Below, piece by piece: positions 16,052 through 23,978 of a stretch of 41,007 nucleotides of DNA. This DNA is from Clostridia bacterium (GTDB lineage Bacteria; Bacillota; Clostridia; Christensenellales; Borkfalkiaceae). Positions within the stretch are counted from its first letter, which is position 1. Every line of letters begins with the position of its first letter. Below the pieces are notes generated by a model. It saw nothing but the letters and a program-made list of their open reading frames with translations. It was not told where the DNA came from and made no database searches. The translations under genes were made by a program, and so were the position numbers. The stretch is from NCBI GenBank assembly GCA_021204585.1, contig JAJPZC010000120.1, positions 1 through 41,007 of the forward strand, given 5' to 3'.

Positions 16052-18499
16052 ATGAAAGCAGGTTTCAAGATTACAGCCACAGTATTGTCTTTAGCGTTCG
16101 CATCTCTTATCGTCCTGCCAGCATGCTCCGGGTGCAATAAGGACAAAGGCGATTCCGGAACTGAAGTATCCCTTGAATCAACAAACCTGTCCGGCGTTTA
16201 CACCCCGGGTGCTGACATCAACTTCTACGACATCACTATGTCCATAAAGGTCTCCTATAGTGACGGCACCTCCAAAACGCTCAACAGCTTCGTCTTTGAA
16301 GACGAGAATTATACGTCCAGCACCAGTGCGGATTTCATTGTCTACACAAACGGCTTCTATGACAGTGCAGTGGCAAAATCCAATTCCGGCATAGCCGTGG
16401 GTGAATACCCCATCACATGCAAGCTTGTTGAAAACAGCAAGACATATGATCTCGGAATGACCATAACTGTTACTGATGACATCGCTGGGAACTTCTCGCT
16501 TATCAGCGCTGCAGCTCCCTCCCTGTATACGACATACCAGCAGAATCTCACGAGAGTAGGGGTCGACGCCTCAAATTCCACCTATGAGAGTTACTTCTAC
16601 GAGAGCCCAGAGTGCTACGAAGTCGGTGATGACAACCCGTTCGTATTCTCCCCGTCTCTCCTTCTGCTGAAAAACGGCGCCAGCGTTACGGACTCCGGCA
16701 GCATGGCATACCTGTATGACCCTGCCGTCACCTCAACCGTTTCATACAACGACTCAGTTCTTGACGCAAACAATGACTATGTCACAATAGACGGATCCAG
16801 TTTCCAGTTCACGGAAAAAGCCATCGGCAAGGAATTCACAGTTTCAGTAACTCCTGCCTTATACTCCGGCAACAGCAACATTACCGCCTACTCCATGACC
16901 GTAAAGGTTGAGGACGGCTACAACGTATACACTCCGAAGGATCTTGGCAGAATAAGCCTCGCAGATGATAACATTCAATACGATGAATATCAGTTAGGCA
17001 AAGCCGGTGGAGCTTCATGGTATGAAGGACTGGACACAAGCGGAGCACCTAAGCTTACAGATGAGGTTGATATAAGCGGCCTTTGGAAGACTTTCCTTGA
17101 GGGAAAAGGTGCAGACGAGTCTGGACTTGTACCCGTTCACGGAATTTTCATCCACTCAGACCTCACGGTAACCCAGTCAGACATCCCATCAGAGTATTTT
17201 GTAGGTGAAGAGGAAGCCCAGGCTGCGTCAAAAATCTTCGGTGCAAACTATGATGAACTTGTAGGTTCACTCAGAGACTGGGGACTTGTATACATACATT
17301 ACATGGGCAATAGTGAGAGCTTCACTTTCAACGGCAACCTGTTCAACATAGACCTCTCACAGATAGGCATAACCATGACATGCACGGACGTTGAGAACTA
17401 CTACTATCCCGCTAATTATACAGGCATCTACTACGGCGGTTCCAATGTGGCTTTCACTTTCAACGGCAAAACCAATGAAGCAAGAAACAACGCAGCGGTC
17501 GCTTCATCGGTAACCTTTGAAAACGTTGAGTCAATAGGCAACACGTCAGGGCTTCTGAGCGACACCGAGGGCAAGGTCGAAGGCTCCATGCAGTTCCTGA
17601 GATCTGAAACCACTCACATTGAAGTTGACAACTGCATCATAAAAAACCAGCGCATTGCATTCTATTGTGAGTATACAGACAGCACTTATGAAGGATTTAC
17701 AGTCAACAACACCAAAGTGTATGACTGCTACAACGGCGTAATTTCGTCATTCCTGTCCGCAAAGAACTCAATACACAACTGTGAGTTCAAGAGATTCGGC
17801 GGCCCCATTTGCATCGCTGCATGCAACAACGGCTATAAAGAAGGTTATTGTTACTCAGGCATCACGATTGACGAAAACACTGTGGCGGAAAACTACATGT
17901 CCGGCAATGAAGCCTGGTTTACAATCAGAGGCATAGATGCTGCCATAGCTCCCATAAAGAACATTGCTTCATACTTTGATCAGTACGGCAAGACATACCT
18001 TAAACCTGACGGCACGTTCAACCTTTATTTCGCAATAACGGACATAGATTACGCAAACATTGATAACATTGACTCCCCTTATCTGTACGGAAACTTCTCA
18101 TACGGCAACGGAACCCAGCTTTATCTGGATAACTCCACAAGCTATAATACCGCAACTGAGGGCACAGACGAATACTATGCATCAGTTATAAACGAAGCCA
18201 TATATACTGAATTGAATGATACACTTTTGGGCAGTTCAGTTGTAGACCTGGTTAACTCTTATATCCCTATTTTCCTGACCAACACCGGCGAATTGCTCTT
18301 CCTCTTTGTGAATTTGGGTGATTACAGCCAAATAGTTTTGAAGACCCTGAATTCAGGCAATTGCAATGCCTTATATAGCTTAGCGATTGCTCCTGAGTTC
18401 ACTGGCTTCAACGAAGATGACACCATGATATACTTCGTATATCCTTATGGGAAGATGATGGTAGGCGTTGCCCTGGAGCTCTTTGACGTCGAGGATTAA
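16052..18499 (+). CDS. Large lipoprotein with a probable right-handed beta-helix region
   Basis: Lipobox-type signal VLSLAFASLIVLPACSGC; repeated short-strand pattern in VTFENVESIGN...THIEVDNCIIKNQRIAFYCEY...FTVNNTKVYDCYNGVISS...NSIHNCEFKRFGGPICIAACNNGY. Confidence 0.8.
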   Translation: MKAGFKITATVLSLAFASLIVLPACSGCNKDKGDSGTEVSLESTNLSGVYTPGADINFYDITMSIKVSYSDGTSKTLNSFVFEDENYTSSTSADFIVYTNGFYDSAVAKSNSGIAVGEYPITCKLVENSKTYDLGMTITVTDDIAGNFSLISAAAPSLYTTYQQNLTRVGVDASNSTYESYFYESPECYEVGDDNPFVFSPSLLLLKNGASVTDSGSMAYLYDPAVTSTVSYNDSVLDANNDYVTIDGSSFQFTEKAIGKEFTVSVTPALYSGNSNITAYSMTVKVEDGYNVYTPKDLGRISLADDNIQYDEYQLGKAGGASWYEGLDTSGAPKLTDEVDISGLWKTFLEGKGADESGLVPVHGIFIHSDLTVTQSDIPSEYFVGEEEAQAASKIFGANYDELVGSLRDWGLVYIHYMGNSESFTFNGNLFNIDLSQIGITMTCTDVENYYYPANYTGIYYGGSNVAFTFNGKTNEARNNAAVASSVTFENVESIGNTSGLLSDTEGKVEGSMQFLRSETTHIEVDNCIIKNQRIAFYCEYTDSTYEGFTVNNTKVYDCYNGVISSFLSAKNSIHNCEFKRFGGPICIAACNNGYKEGYCYSGITIDENTVAENYMSGNEAWFTIRGIDAAIAPIKNIASYFDQYGKTYLKPDGTFNLYFAITDIDYANIDNIDSPYLYGNFSYGNGTQLYLDNSTSYNTATEGTDEYYASVINEAIYTELNDTLLGSSVVDLVNSYIPIFLTNTGELLFLFVNLGDYSQIVLKTLNSGNCNALYSLAIAPEFTGFNEDDTMIYFVYPYGKMMVGVALELFDVED

Positions 18500-18547
18500 C
18501 CCCTGCTCATACTTAATTTGCTCATTCCAACCAACACACACAATATG

Positions 18548-18576
18548 AAAAGGGCAGCACTCGTTGCTGTCCTTTT
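18548..18576 (+). terminator. Intrinsic terminator of the lipoprotein gene
   Basis: AAAAGGGCAGCA-ctcgt-TGCTGTCCTTTT followed by CTT. Confidence 0.65.
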
Positions 18577-18657
18577 CTTATGCTCAGATTCGTTATAGCG
18601 GCACGCTTTGCCCCGCGGGCACTCCCTCTGCTGCCATTTTGCTGTGGCTGTCAAATG

Positions 18658-19254
18658 TCATTGGATACATACAATGATCAGGGCCGTGCCCTGGATGTCC
18701 AGATAGGCGTCTTCGGAGAGGCATACGTTGGATATGCCCCTGCATTCGCCGTATGAGAGCTTTGCGGGATAAGGATACCTGAGGCCCTGCCAGGAAAGAA
18801 TGGAGATATCGCCGCCGAAGGGCAATACAGATATGGTCTTCCCGCAGAAACGGCCAAGGGAGATACTGCCGGAGGCTGGGATTATGGTTGTAAGGTCTGA
18901 GATCATGGCGCAGGGGATGCCTGCGGAGTGAGCCTTGTACAGGAGATGCAGGTTGCCTATGAAGTGGTCCTCGCGGCCGCCGGAGCCGCCGTATATGAGG
19001 ATCGGGGAGCAGCCGTGCTGCATGAGGACGGAGAGGCCCAGTTCGCCGTCCGTGTAGTCTTTGTCCGTGGGGTAGACGGTTTGAGGGGCGGGATCCGGGA
19101 GACGGTCTGTAGAGTCCATGTCCCCTACGGTCTCGTCTATGCGCACCCTGGTGCGTGCCCAGCGGTATGCGCCGTCACAGCATACAATGTAGGCGTCATC
19201 CTGCTGGATGGCGCCAAGGTAGGGTTTCCCGTTGAGAAGAAGTATTCCTTTCAT
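18658..19254 (-). CDS. thiN: Thiamine pyrophosphokinase (ThiN-like)
   Basis: MKGILLLNGKPYLGAIQQDDAYIVCCDGAYRWA...VGDMDST...YPTDKDYTDGELGL...IYGGSGGREDHFIGNLHLL. Confidence 0.92.
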   Translation of the reverse strand: MKGILLLNGKPYLGAIQQDDAYIVCCDGAYRWARTRVRIDETVGDMDSTDRLPDPAPQTVYPTDKDYTDGELGLSVLMQHGCSPILIYGGSGGREDHFIGNLHLLYKAHSAGIPCAMISDLTTIIPASGSISLGRFCGKTISVLPFGGDISILSWQGLRYPYPAKLSYGECRGISNVCLSEDAYLDIQGTALIIVCIQ

Positions 19255-19316
19255 AAGACTTATGCGCACTTGTACGGCCCTATAGGCTGCTTGCGGGGCC
19301 GCTTGCGGCGGCCGGG

Positions 19317-19985
19317 TCAGACGGCCCTGAGAGCCGCTATGGCGGCGGCCATGTCAGGAGCCTTGAAGACGGCGGAGCCGGCAACGAGGACGTTGGCGCC
19401 GGCCTTCACTATGTCCTTTGCGTTGGAGAGGGTCACGCCCCCGTCCACCTCTATGTCCAAGTCGGTTCGGCCTATGGAATCTGCGAAGGCGCGCGCCTGG
19501 GTGAGCTTGTCCATGACCTCAGGGATGAACTTCTGCCCGCCGTAGCCGGGAAAGACGGACATTAGAAGCAGCATGTCTATCTCATGGATGAACGGGAATA
19601 TGGCTTCGTCCGGGACGTCCGGGTTTATAACCACGCCGCACTTCTTGCCGTGGGCCTTTATCATCTTCAGGGTGTCCTCCAGGTAATGAGGAGACACCTT
19701 CTTGCCGGCCCCGTAATGCACGGTTATGATGTCTGCGCCGGCATCTGCAATGAACTGTATCTGCGTCTGGGGGTGTTCTATCATAAGATGCACGTCCAGG
19801 GGAAGACTGGTCAAAGGCCGTATGGCCTTTATCATCTGCCCGCCGAAAGTTATAGGCCCCACAAAGCTTCCGTCCATGACATCGCAGTGTATCATGTCCG
19901 CTCCGCAGCGTTCCAGTTTCTGCACCGCCTCTCCCATTGCCGCAAAGTTTGCGGAAAGGATGGAGGGCGCTATCTTCACATTCAT
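19317..19985 (-). CDS. rpe: Ribulose-phosphate 3-epimerase
   Basis: MNVKIAPSILSANFAAMGEAVQKLERCGADMIHCDVMDGSFVGPITFGGQMIKAIR...VFPGYGGQKFIPEVMDKL...LDIEVDGGVTLSNA. Confidence 0.97.
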   Translation of the reverse strand: MNVKIAPSILSANFAAMGEAVQKLERCGADMIHCDVMDGSFVGPITFGGQMIKAIRPLTSLPLDVHLMIEHPQTQIQFIADAGADIITVHYGAGKKVSPHYLEDTLKMIKAHGKKCGVVINPDVPDEAIFPFIHEIDMLLLMSVFPGYGGQKFIPEVMDKLTQARAFADSIGRTDLDIEVDGGVTLSNAKDIVKAGANVLVAGSAVFKAPDMAAAIAALRAV

Positions 19986-20334
19986 ATTCTCTTTCCGGCC
20001 CCGTGTTTTTCTATTACAAGTATACCATCCGGGGCATGTTAAAGCAAGCGTTGCCATGCATTTGCCCGTACCAATTTTACCCTCCGCAGCGGGCTCCCTC
20101 AAGCCCTCCTGTTGCCTTCGTGTGGGCATCTTCTGCGCCCGGCAGACTTCCATGCAGGCTCCGTCCGGAGCCTGTACAGGGGCTTTGGGCCCCGTAAACA
20201 GCACCCGTAAACAGCATCCCGGAACGGGGCCGGGCCTGCTTGACTTTCCGCTCCCGGCGGTGTAAAGTGTCTGTATAAAAGCGGCATATGCAGGCACAGA
20301 GCCGGCTATGGCCGCAACCTCAAAGAGGCACAGG

Positions 20335-20844
20335 ATGGACAACATAATACTCATAGGCATGCCTGCCTCCGGCAAGAGCGCCGCAGGCGTGCTGCTTGCT
20401 AAGACTTTGGGATATGACTTCGTAGACTCGGATCTCGTTATACAGGGCAGGTCCGGCCGCCTTCTTGCAGACATAATAGCGCAGGACGGCCCGGAGGCCT
20501 TCATACGGCTGGAAGAGAGCGTAAACCTCTCCATAGATGTCCACAGGAGCATCATAGCAACCGGCGGAAGCGCCGTGTACGGAGACAAAGCCATGCAGCG
20601 GTTCCGCACACAGGGCACCGTGGTGTACCTGGAGACAAGCCTTGCAACCCTCACAATGCGTCTCAAGGGTAAGAGCATCCTAACCCGGGGCGTTGTAATG
20701 CGCACCAAGGGCGAGACATTAGAGGACCTGTACAAGGAACGGACTCCTCTCTATGAGAAGTATGCAGACATAACCGTCCCCTGTGACGGCCTGGACATAG
20801 AGCGCACCGTCCACGCCATCTGCGAAACCCTGCAACACAACTGA
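20335..20844 (+). CDS. aroK: Shikimate kinase-like P-loop kinase
   Basis: MDNIILIGMPASGKSAAGVLLAKTLGYDFVDSDLVIQ...IATGGSAVYGDKAMQRF...ERTPLYEKYADITV. Confidence 0.85.
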   Translation: MDNIILIGMPASGKSAAGVLLAKTLGYDFVDSDLVIQGRSGRLLADIIAQDGPEAFIRLEESVNLSIDVHRSIIATGGSAVYGDKAMQRFRTQGTVVYLETSLATLTMRLKGKSILTRGVVMRTKGETLEDLYKERTPLYEKYADITVPCDGLDIERTVHAICETLQHN

Positions 20845-20860
20845 CACCCCTGCCCCTCTT

Positions 20861-20887
20861 CCGGCATCCTACTGCCGGACTTTTTTT
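20861..20887 (+). terminator. Intrinsic terminator of aroK
   Basis: CCGGCA-tcctac-TGCCGG-AC-TTTTTTT. Confidence 0.85.
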
Positions 20888-21071
20888 ACCCGGAAGCCAG
20901 ACAGCCTGCCGTCTCCACATGGACACACTATCTGCTACAGAACCTGCTCCACCCGCAGAACCTTCGCACATGCAGGCCTCCTGGTCATTGCAAACTGCAA
21001 AATGGCGTATCCAAACGCTCTTAGAAGACGCCAAACGGTAATGGCACAGGGACTTTGCCGCCGTAATATGC

Positions 21072-21100
21072 TTGATTGTTCATTTGCCAGCCCATATAAT
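21072..21100 (+). promoter_or_regulatory. Promoter upstream of small ORF A
   Basis: TTGATT-17 nt-TATAAT, followed by AGGAGG and ATG at 21130. Confidence 0.65.
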
Positions 21101-21129
21101 AATATAGTAAGCCGAAGGAGGTTGCCACT

Positions 21130-21315
21130 ATGCCCACATCAAGTCTTTTTCATATCGTAGTTCTAGATGATGAAGGCATGAAGATTCTTGCTGAGAAGCT
21201 AAAAGAGTTAGAGGAAACGGAAATCCCTGATGAAGATGAAGACACAGATAGCCCGTGCCTGACTTATAGGGAGGTGTGTGAATACCTCAAGGATGTTGAT
21301 GAAATCGGTCCTTAA
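21130..21315 (+). CDS. Small acidic protein A (antitoxin-like paralog 1)
   Basis: MPTSSLFHIVVLDDEGMKILAEKLKELEETEIPDEDEDTDSPCLTYREVCEYLKDVDEIGP; strong SD and promoter; homologous to the next small ORFs. Confidence 0.85.
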   Translation: MPTSSLFHIVVLDDEGMKILAEKLKELEETEIPDEDEDTDSPCLTYREVCEYLKDVDEIGP

Positions 21316-21359
21316 TGACTAAACGTGACCCATGGTTCTTAATCATAGGAGAAACAGCT

Positions 21360-21554
21360 ATGCCCACATCCTCAATCTTTGCCACCTTAATTCTTGATGA
21401 TCCTGAAGGCATGAAGATCCTTGCCCAAAAGCTTAAAGAGTTTGAGGAATACGAAAGGCCTGATTCAGAAGGGACTCATCCCAGTCCCTGCTTGACACTG
21501 GAAGAAGTATACGAACTCTTTAAGGATGTTGATGTAGATGATATCGGTCCCTGA
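21360..21554 (+). CDS. Small acidic protein B (antitoxin-like paralog 2)
   Basis: MPTSSIFATLILDDPEGMKILAQKLKEFEEYERPDSEGTHPSPCLTLEEVYELFKDVDVDDIGP; GGAGA SD upstream. Confidence 0.87.
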   Translation: MPTSSIFATLILDDPEGMKILAQKLKEFEEYERPDSEGTHPSPCLTLEEVYELFKDVDVDDIGP

Positions 21555-21787
21555 GACTGGAACGGGCCGCCTGGCACGCTGAACCTGAGATGGATTTACA
21601 TATGCCGGCACAAGCCGCAGAGAGCCAACAACATGCGCCCTCGAGCCGTTTTCACATAATTTTCACAATGGAAGTAAAAAAATTTAGGTTCAAAAAATGG
21701 CCAATATGCACATATATTCCGCCATTTTTACAAATGCTTTACATGTGTAAAGTTGTGTATTTTGCTAAATTTGTTTTAAAAGGATGA

Positions 21788-21858
21788 TTGGAGTTTATAT
21801 ATATAAGTGTAGGGCATAGCTCTGCAAATACGGGCATTGTGCTCATTATAAACTCCAA
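21788..21858. repeat. 12-bp perfect inverted repeat bounding a 71-bp segment
   Basis: TTGGAGTTTATA (21788-21799) and TATAAACTCCAA (21847-21858). Confidence 0.75.
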
Positions 21859-21932
21859 AGTGGCGTAAGCAATCTCGCCCGGAAGGAGCCGTTATCGGCT
21901 GACCAGGGAACATCAATCACACCAAATTATGC

Positions 21933-21961
21933 TTGCGTATCCACTCAAAAGTTAATATAAT
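21933..21961 (+). promoter_or_regulatory. Promoter upstream of small ORF C
   Basis: TTGCGT-17 nt-TATAAT, then AAAGGAGG; layout parallels the promoter of small ORF A. Confidence 0.6.
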
Positions 21962-21991
21962 TAGTATAGTCGTCCAAAGGAGGTGACCAAT

Positions 21992-22186
21992 ATGGCGACA
22001 TCTAGCATTTTTGCAACCTTCGTTCTCGATGATAATGAGACGATGGATATGCTTGCCGAAAAGCTTAAGGAATTCGAGGAAACGGAAGTCCCTGATTCTG
22101 AAGAAGGAGCACCGGACCCCTGTGCGACATTGGAAGAAGTACATGAGTTCTTTAAGGATTTCGATGTTGATGATCAGGGTCTTTAA
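21992..22186 (+). CDS. Small acidic protein C (antitoxin-like paralog 3), adjacent to GNAT
   Basis: MATSSIFATFVLDDNETMDMLAEKLKEFEETEVPDSEEGAPDPCATLEEVHEFFKDFDVDDQGL; AAAGGAGG SD. Confidence 0.88.
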   Translation: MATSSIFATFVLDDNETMDMLAEKLKEFEETEVPDSEEGAPDPCATLEEVHEFFKDFDVDDQGL

Positions 22187-22195
22187 AACACATAT

Positions 22196-22873
22196 ATGGA
22201 GTATGAAATAATCAACATCTTGGATCTTATAAGGGATATGGGACGTCCTTTTACGGAAAAGACCCTTAAGAAGTTTTCTTGTCCTAAGAATCCGGATGTA
22301 GAGGCATTCATAAGAAACAAGGCAATAGGCTTCGCAAAAACAAGAACGGCGATAACGTATCTTGTGGTAGGCACTAAGAAGCCTTCTTCTAATAAGGCAT
22401 CCACAGAAGTGCCCGTTGAAGAGACTTCCACAGAAAAGCCTTCTACAGAAGAGAAGGTGTCTAAGTTCACACTTGGATACTTTACCTTGGCAAACAAGCC
22501 CATTGCAAAACCCATAGAAGCATTTAATGAAGAAACAGAAAGGACTCTTTCGCGTTTCTCGTACGATATCGAAGGCAGCACCACAAAGGTTATGGCATCC
22601 TTGCTTATTGCTCAGTTTGCAAAGAACGATGCGTTGCCTGATGATGTAAAGGCTGAATTCAAGGGATCCGATCTCATGAACTTAGCACTTAAGCAGGTAA
22701 GAAATCTCCATAGCAAAATGGGTGGCTGCACGGTATATCTTGAATGCACGGACACTCCCTTTCTTATAGACTTCTATAAGAAGCAGGGCTTCTTCCGCGC
22801 AGGAGAAAGACAGACGGAAGATTCATATCTGTTGCGCTTTATGACAGTGCTCCAGAAGCATAACAACAACTGA
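22196..22873 (+). CDS. GNAT-family N-acetyltransferase-like protein (candidate toxin)
   Basis: FTLGYFTLANKPI...VMASLLIAQFAKNDALPDDVKAEFKGSDLMNLALKQVRNLHSKMGGCTVYLECTDTPFLIDFYKKQGFF, GNAT-type core; starts 9 nt after small ORF C. Confidence 0.82.
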   Translation: MEYEIINILDLIRDMGRPFTEKTLKKFSCPKNPDVEAFIRNKAIGFAKTRTAITYLVVGTKKPSSNKASTEVPVEETSTEKPSTEEKVSKFTLGYFTLANKPIAKPIEAFNEETERTLSRFSYDIEGSTTKVMASLLIAQFAKNDALPDDVKAEFKGSDLMNLALKQVRNLHSKMGGCTVYLECTDTPFLIDFYKKQGFFRAGERQTEDSYLLRFMTVLQKHNNN

Positions 22874-22887
22874 ATAACAACAACGAA

Positions 22888-22908
22888 GCCCCGGAGTGTT
22901 TCCGGGGC
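22888..22908 (+). terminator. Terminator of the small-ORF/GNAT unit
   Basis: GCCCCGGA-GTGTT-TCCGGGGC followed by GTGTTTGTTGT. Confidence 0.6.
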
Positions 22909-22925
22909 GTGTTTGTTGTATGAGG

Positions 22926-23978
22926 TTATTCTTCCGGGCCTTCGTCGACGGTGTGGAGATAGCTGGCGCGGAGCTGGCCGCAGGCACCGCCTATGTCTGC
23001 GCCTATCTGCCGCCGGATGGTTGCGGATATGCCTCCCTCCGTGAGGAGCTTTAAGAAGGCCTGGGCCTTGCGCTCCGTGGCGGAACGGAGAGAACGCTCC
23101 TTTACTTCGTTGAGGCGGATGAGGTTTACGTGGCAGGGGCGGCCCTTGAGGAGCTGGATGAGGGCCTTGGCGTCCTCCGGTTCGGAGTTTTCGCCGTCTA
23201 TGAGGGAATACTCGAAGATGTACCTGCGGCCCGTTTTGTTGAAGTAGTTGGAGCAGGCGCCAAGGATCTCCCGAATGGTGTATTTATTGGCAATGGGCAT
23301 CGTGCGGGCCCGTTCGGCGTCCGTTGTAGCATGCAGGGATACGGTGAGGTTGACAGGTAGCCCTTCGTCTGCCAGGCGGTACATCTGGGGCACAAGGCCG
23401 CATGTGGACAGGGATATGTTGCGGGGCGAGATGTTCAGGGATGTTGCGCATGAAACGTTGCGGATGAACCGGATGGTGCTGTCATAGTTGTCCAGCGGCT
23501 CACCGCTGCCCATGAGGACTATGTTGGTCACTCCCCTTGCCTTTCCGTCCGTGTGGAGAGCGTTTATAACCAGCACCTGGGACAGGATCTCGCCTGCGGT
23601 GAGGTTGCGCGTTAAGCCGTGAAGAGTGCTGGCGCAGAATCTGCAGCCCATGCGGCAGCCAACCTGCGTGGACACGCACTGCGTGTTGCCGTACTTGTAC
23701 TTCATCAGCACTCCCTCTACTATGTTCCCGTCCGCAAGCCGGAAGAGGTACTTCTCCGTGCCGTCTGCACCGGTATAGGTCTCCAGGATGCGCACAGGCT
23801 CATCCTCGTACCGCTCCAGAAGCTTTTCCTTCAGGGCTTTGGGGATGTTGATGTCCGTAATTTTCTTGCCCTTCGCAAGCCCCTGCGCCACCTGCTGCGC
23901 GCGGAACCTTTCTGCTCCAAGGGAAGACATGAGGGCGTTCAACTCGTCATATGTGAGGTCTTGCAGTATCTCTTTCAT
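22926..23978 (-). CDS. rlmN: 23S rRNA (adenine2503-C2)-methyltransferase
   Basis: CVSTQVGCRMGCRFCASTLHGLTRNLTAGEI...NIVLMGSGEPLDNYD (radical SAM CxxxCxxC). Confidence 0.97.
   Translation of the reverse strand: MKEILQDLTYDELNALMSSLGAERFRAQQVAQGLAKGKKITDINIPKALKEKLLERYEDEPVRILETYTGADGTEKYLFRLADGNIVEGVLMKYKYGNTQCVSTQVGCRMGCRFCASTLHGLTRNLTAGEILSQVLVINALHTDGKARGVTNIVLMGSGEPLDNYDSTIRFIRNVSCATSLNISPRNISLSTCGLVPQMYRLADEGLPVNLTVSLHATTDAERARTMPIANKYTIREILGACSNYFNKTGRRYIFEYSLIDGENSEPEDAKALIQLLKGRPCHVNLIRLNEVKERSLRSATERKAQAFLKLLTEGGISATIRRQIGADIGGACGQLRASYLHTVDEGPEE

Noticed and set aside
19986-20735. N-terminal extension of the 472-aa minus-strand ORF containing rpe
   Set aside because: Rpe begins at MNVKIAPSILSANF (19985); the extension overlaps aroK on the other strand and has no domain.
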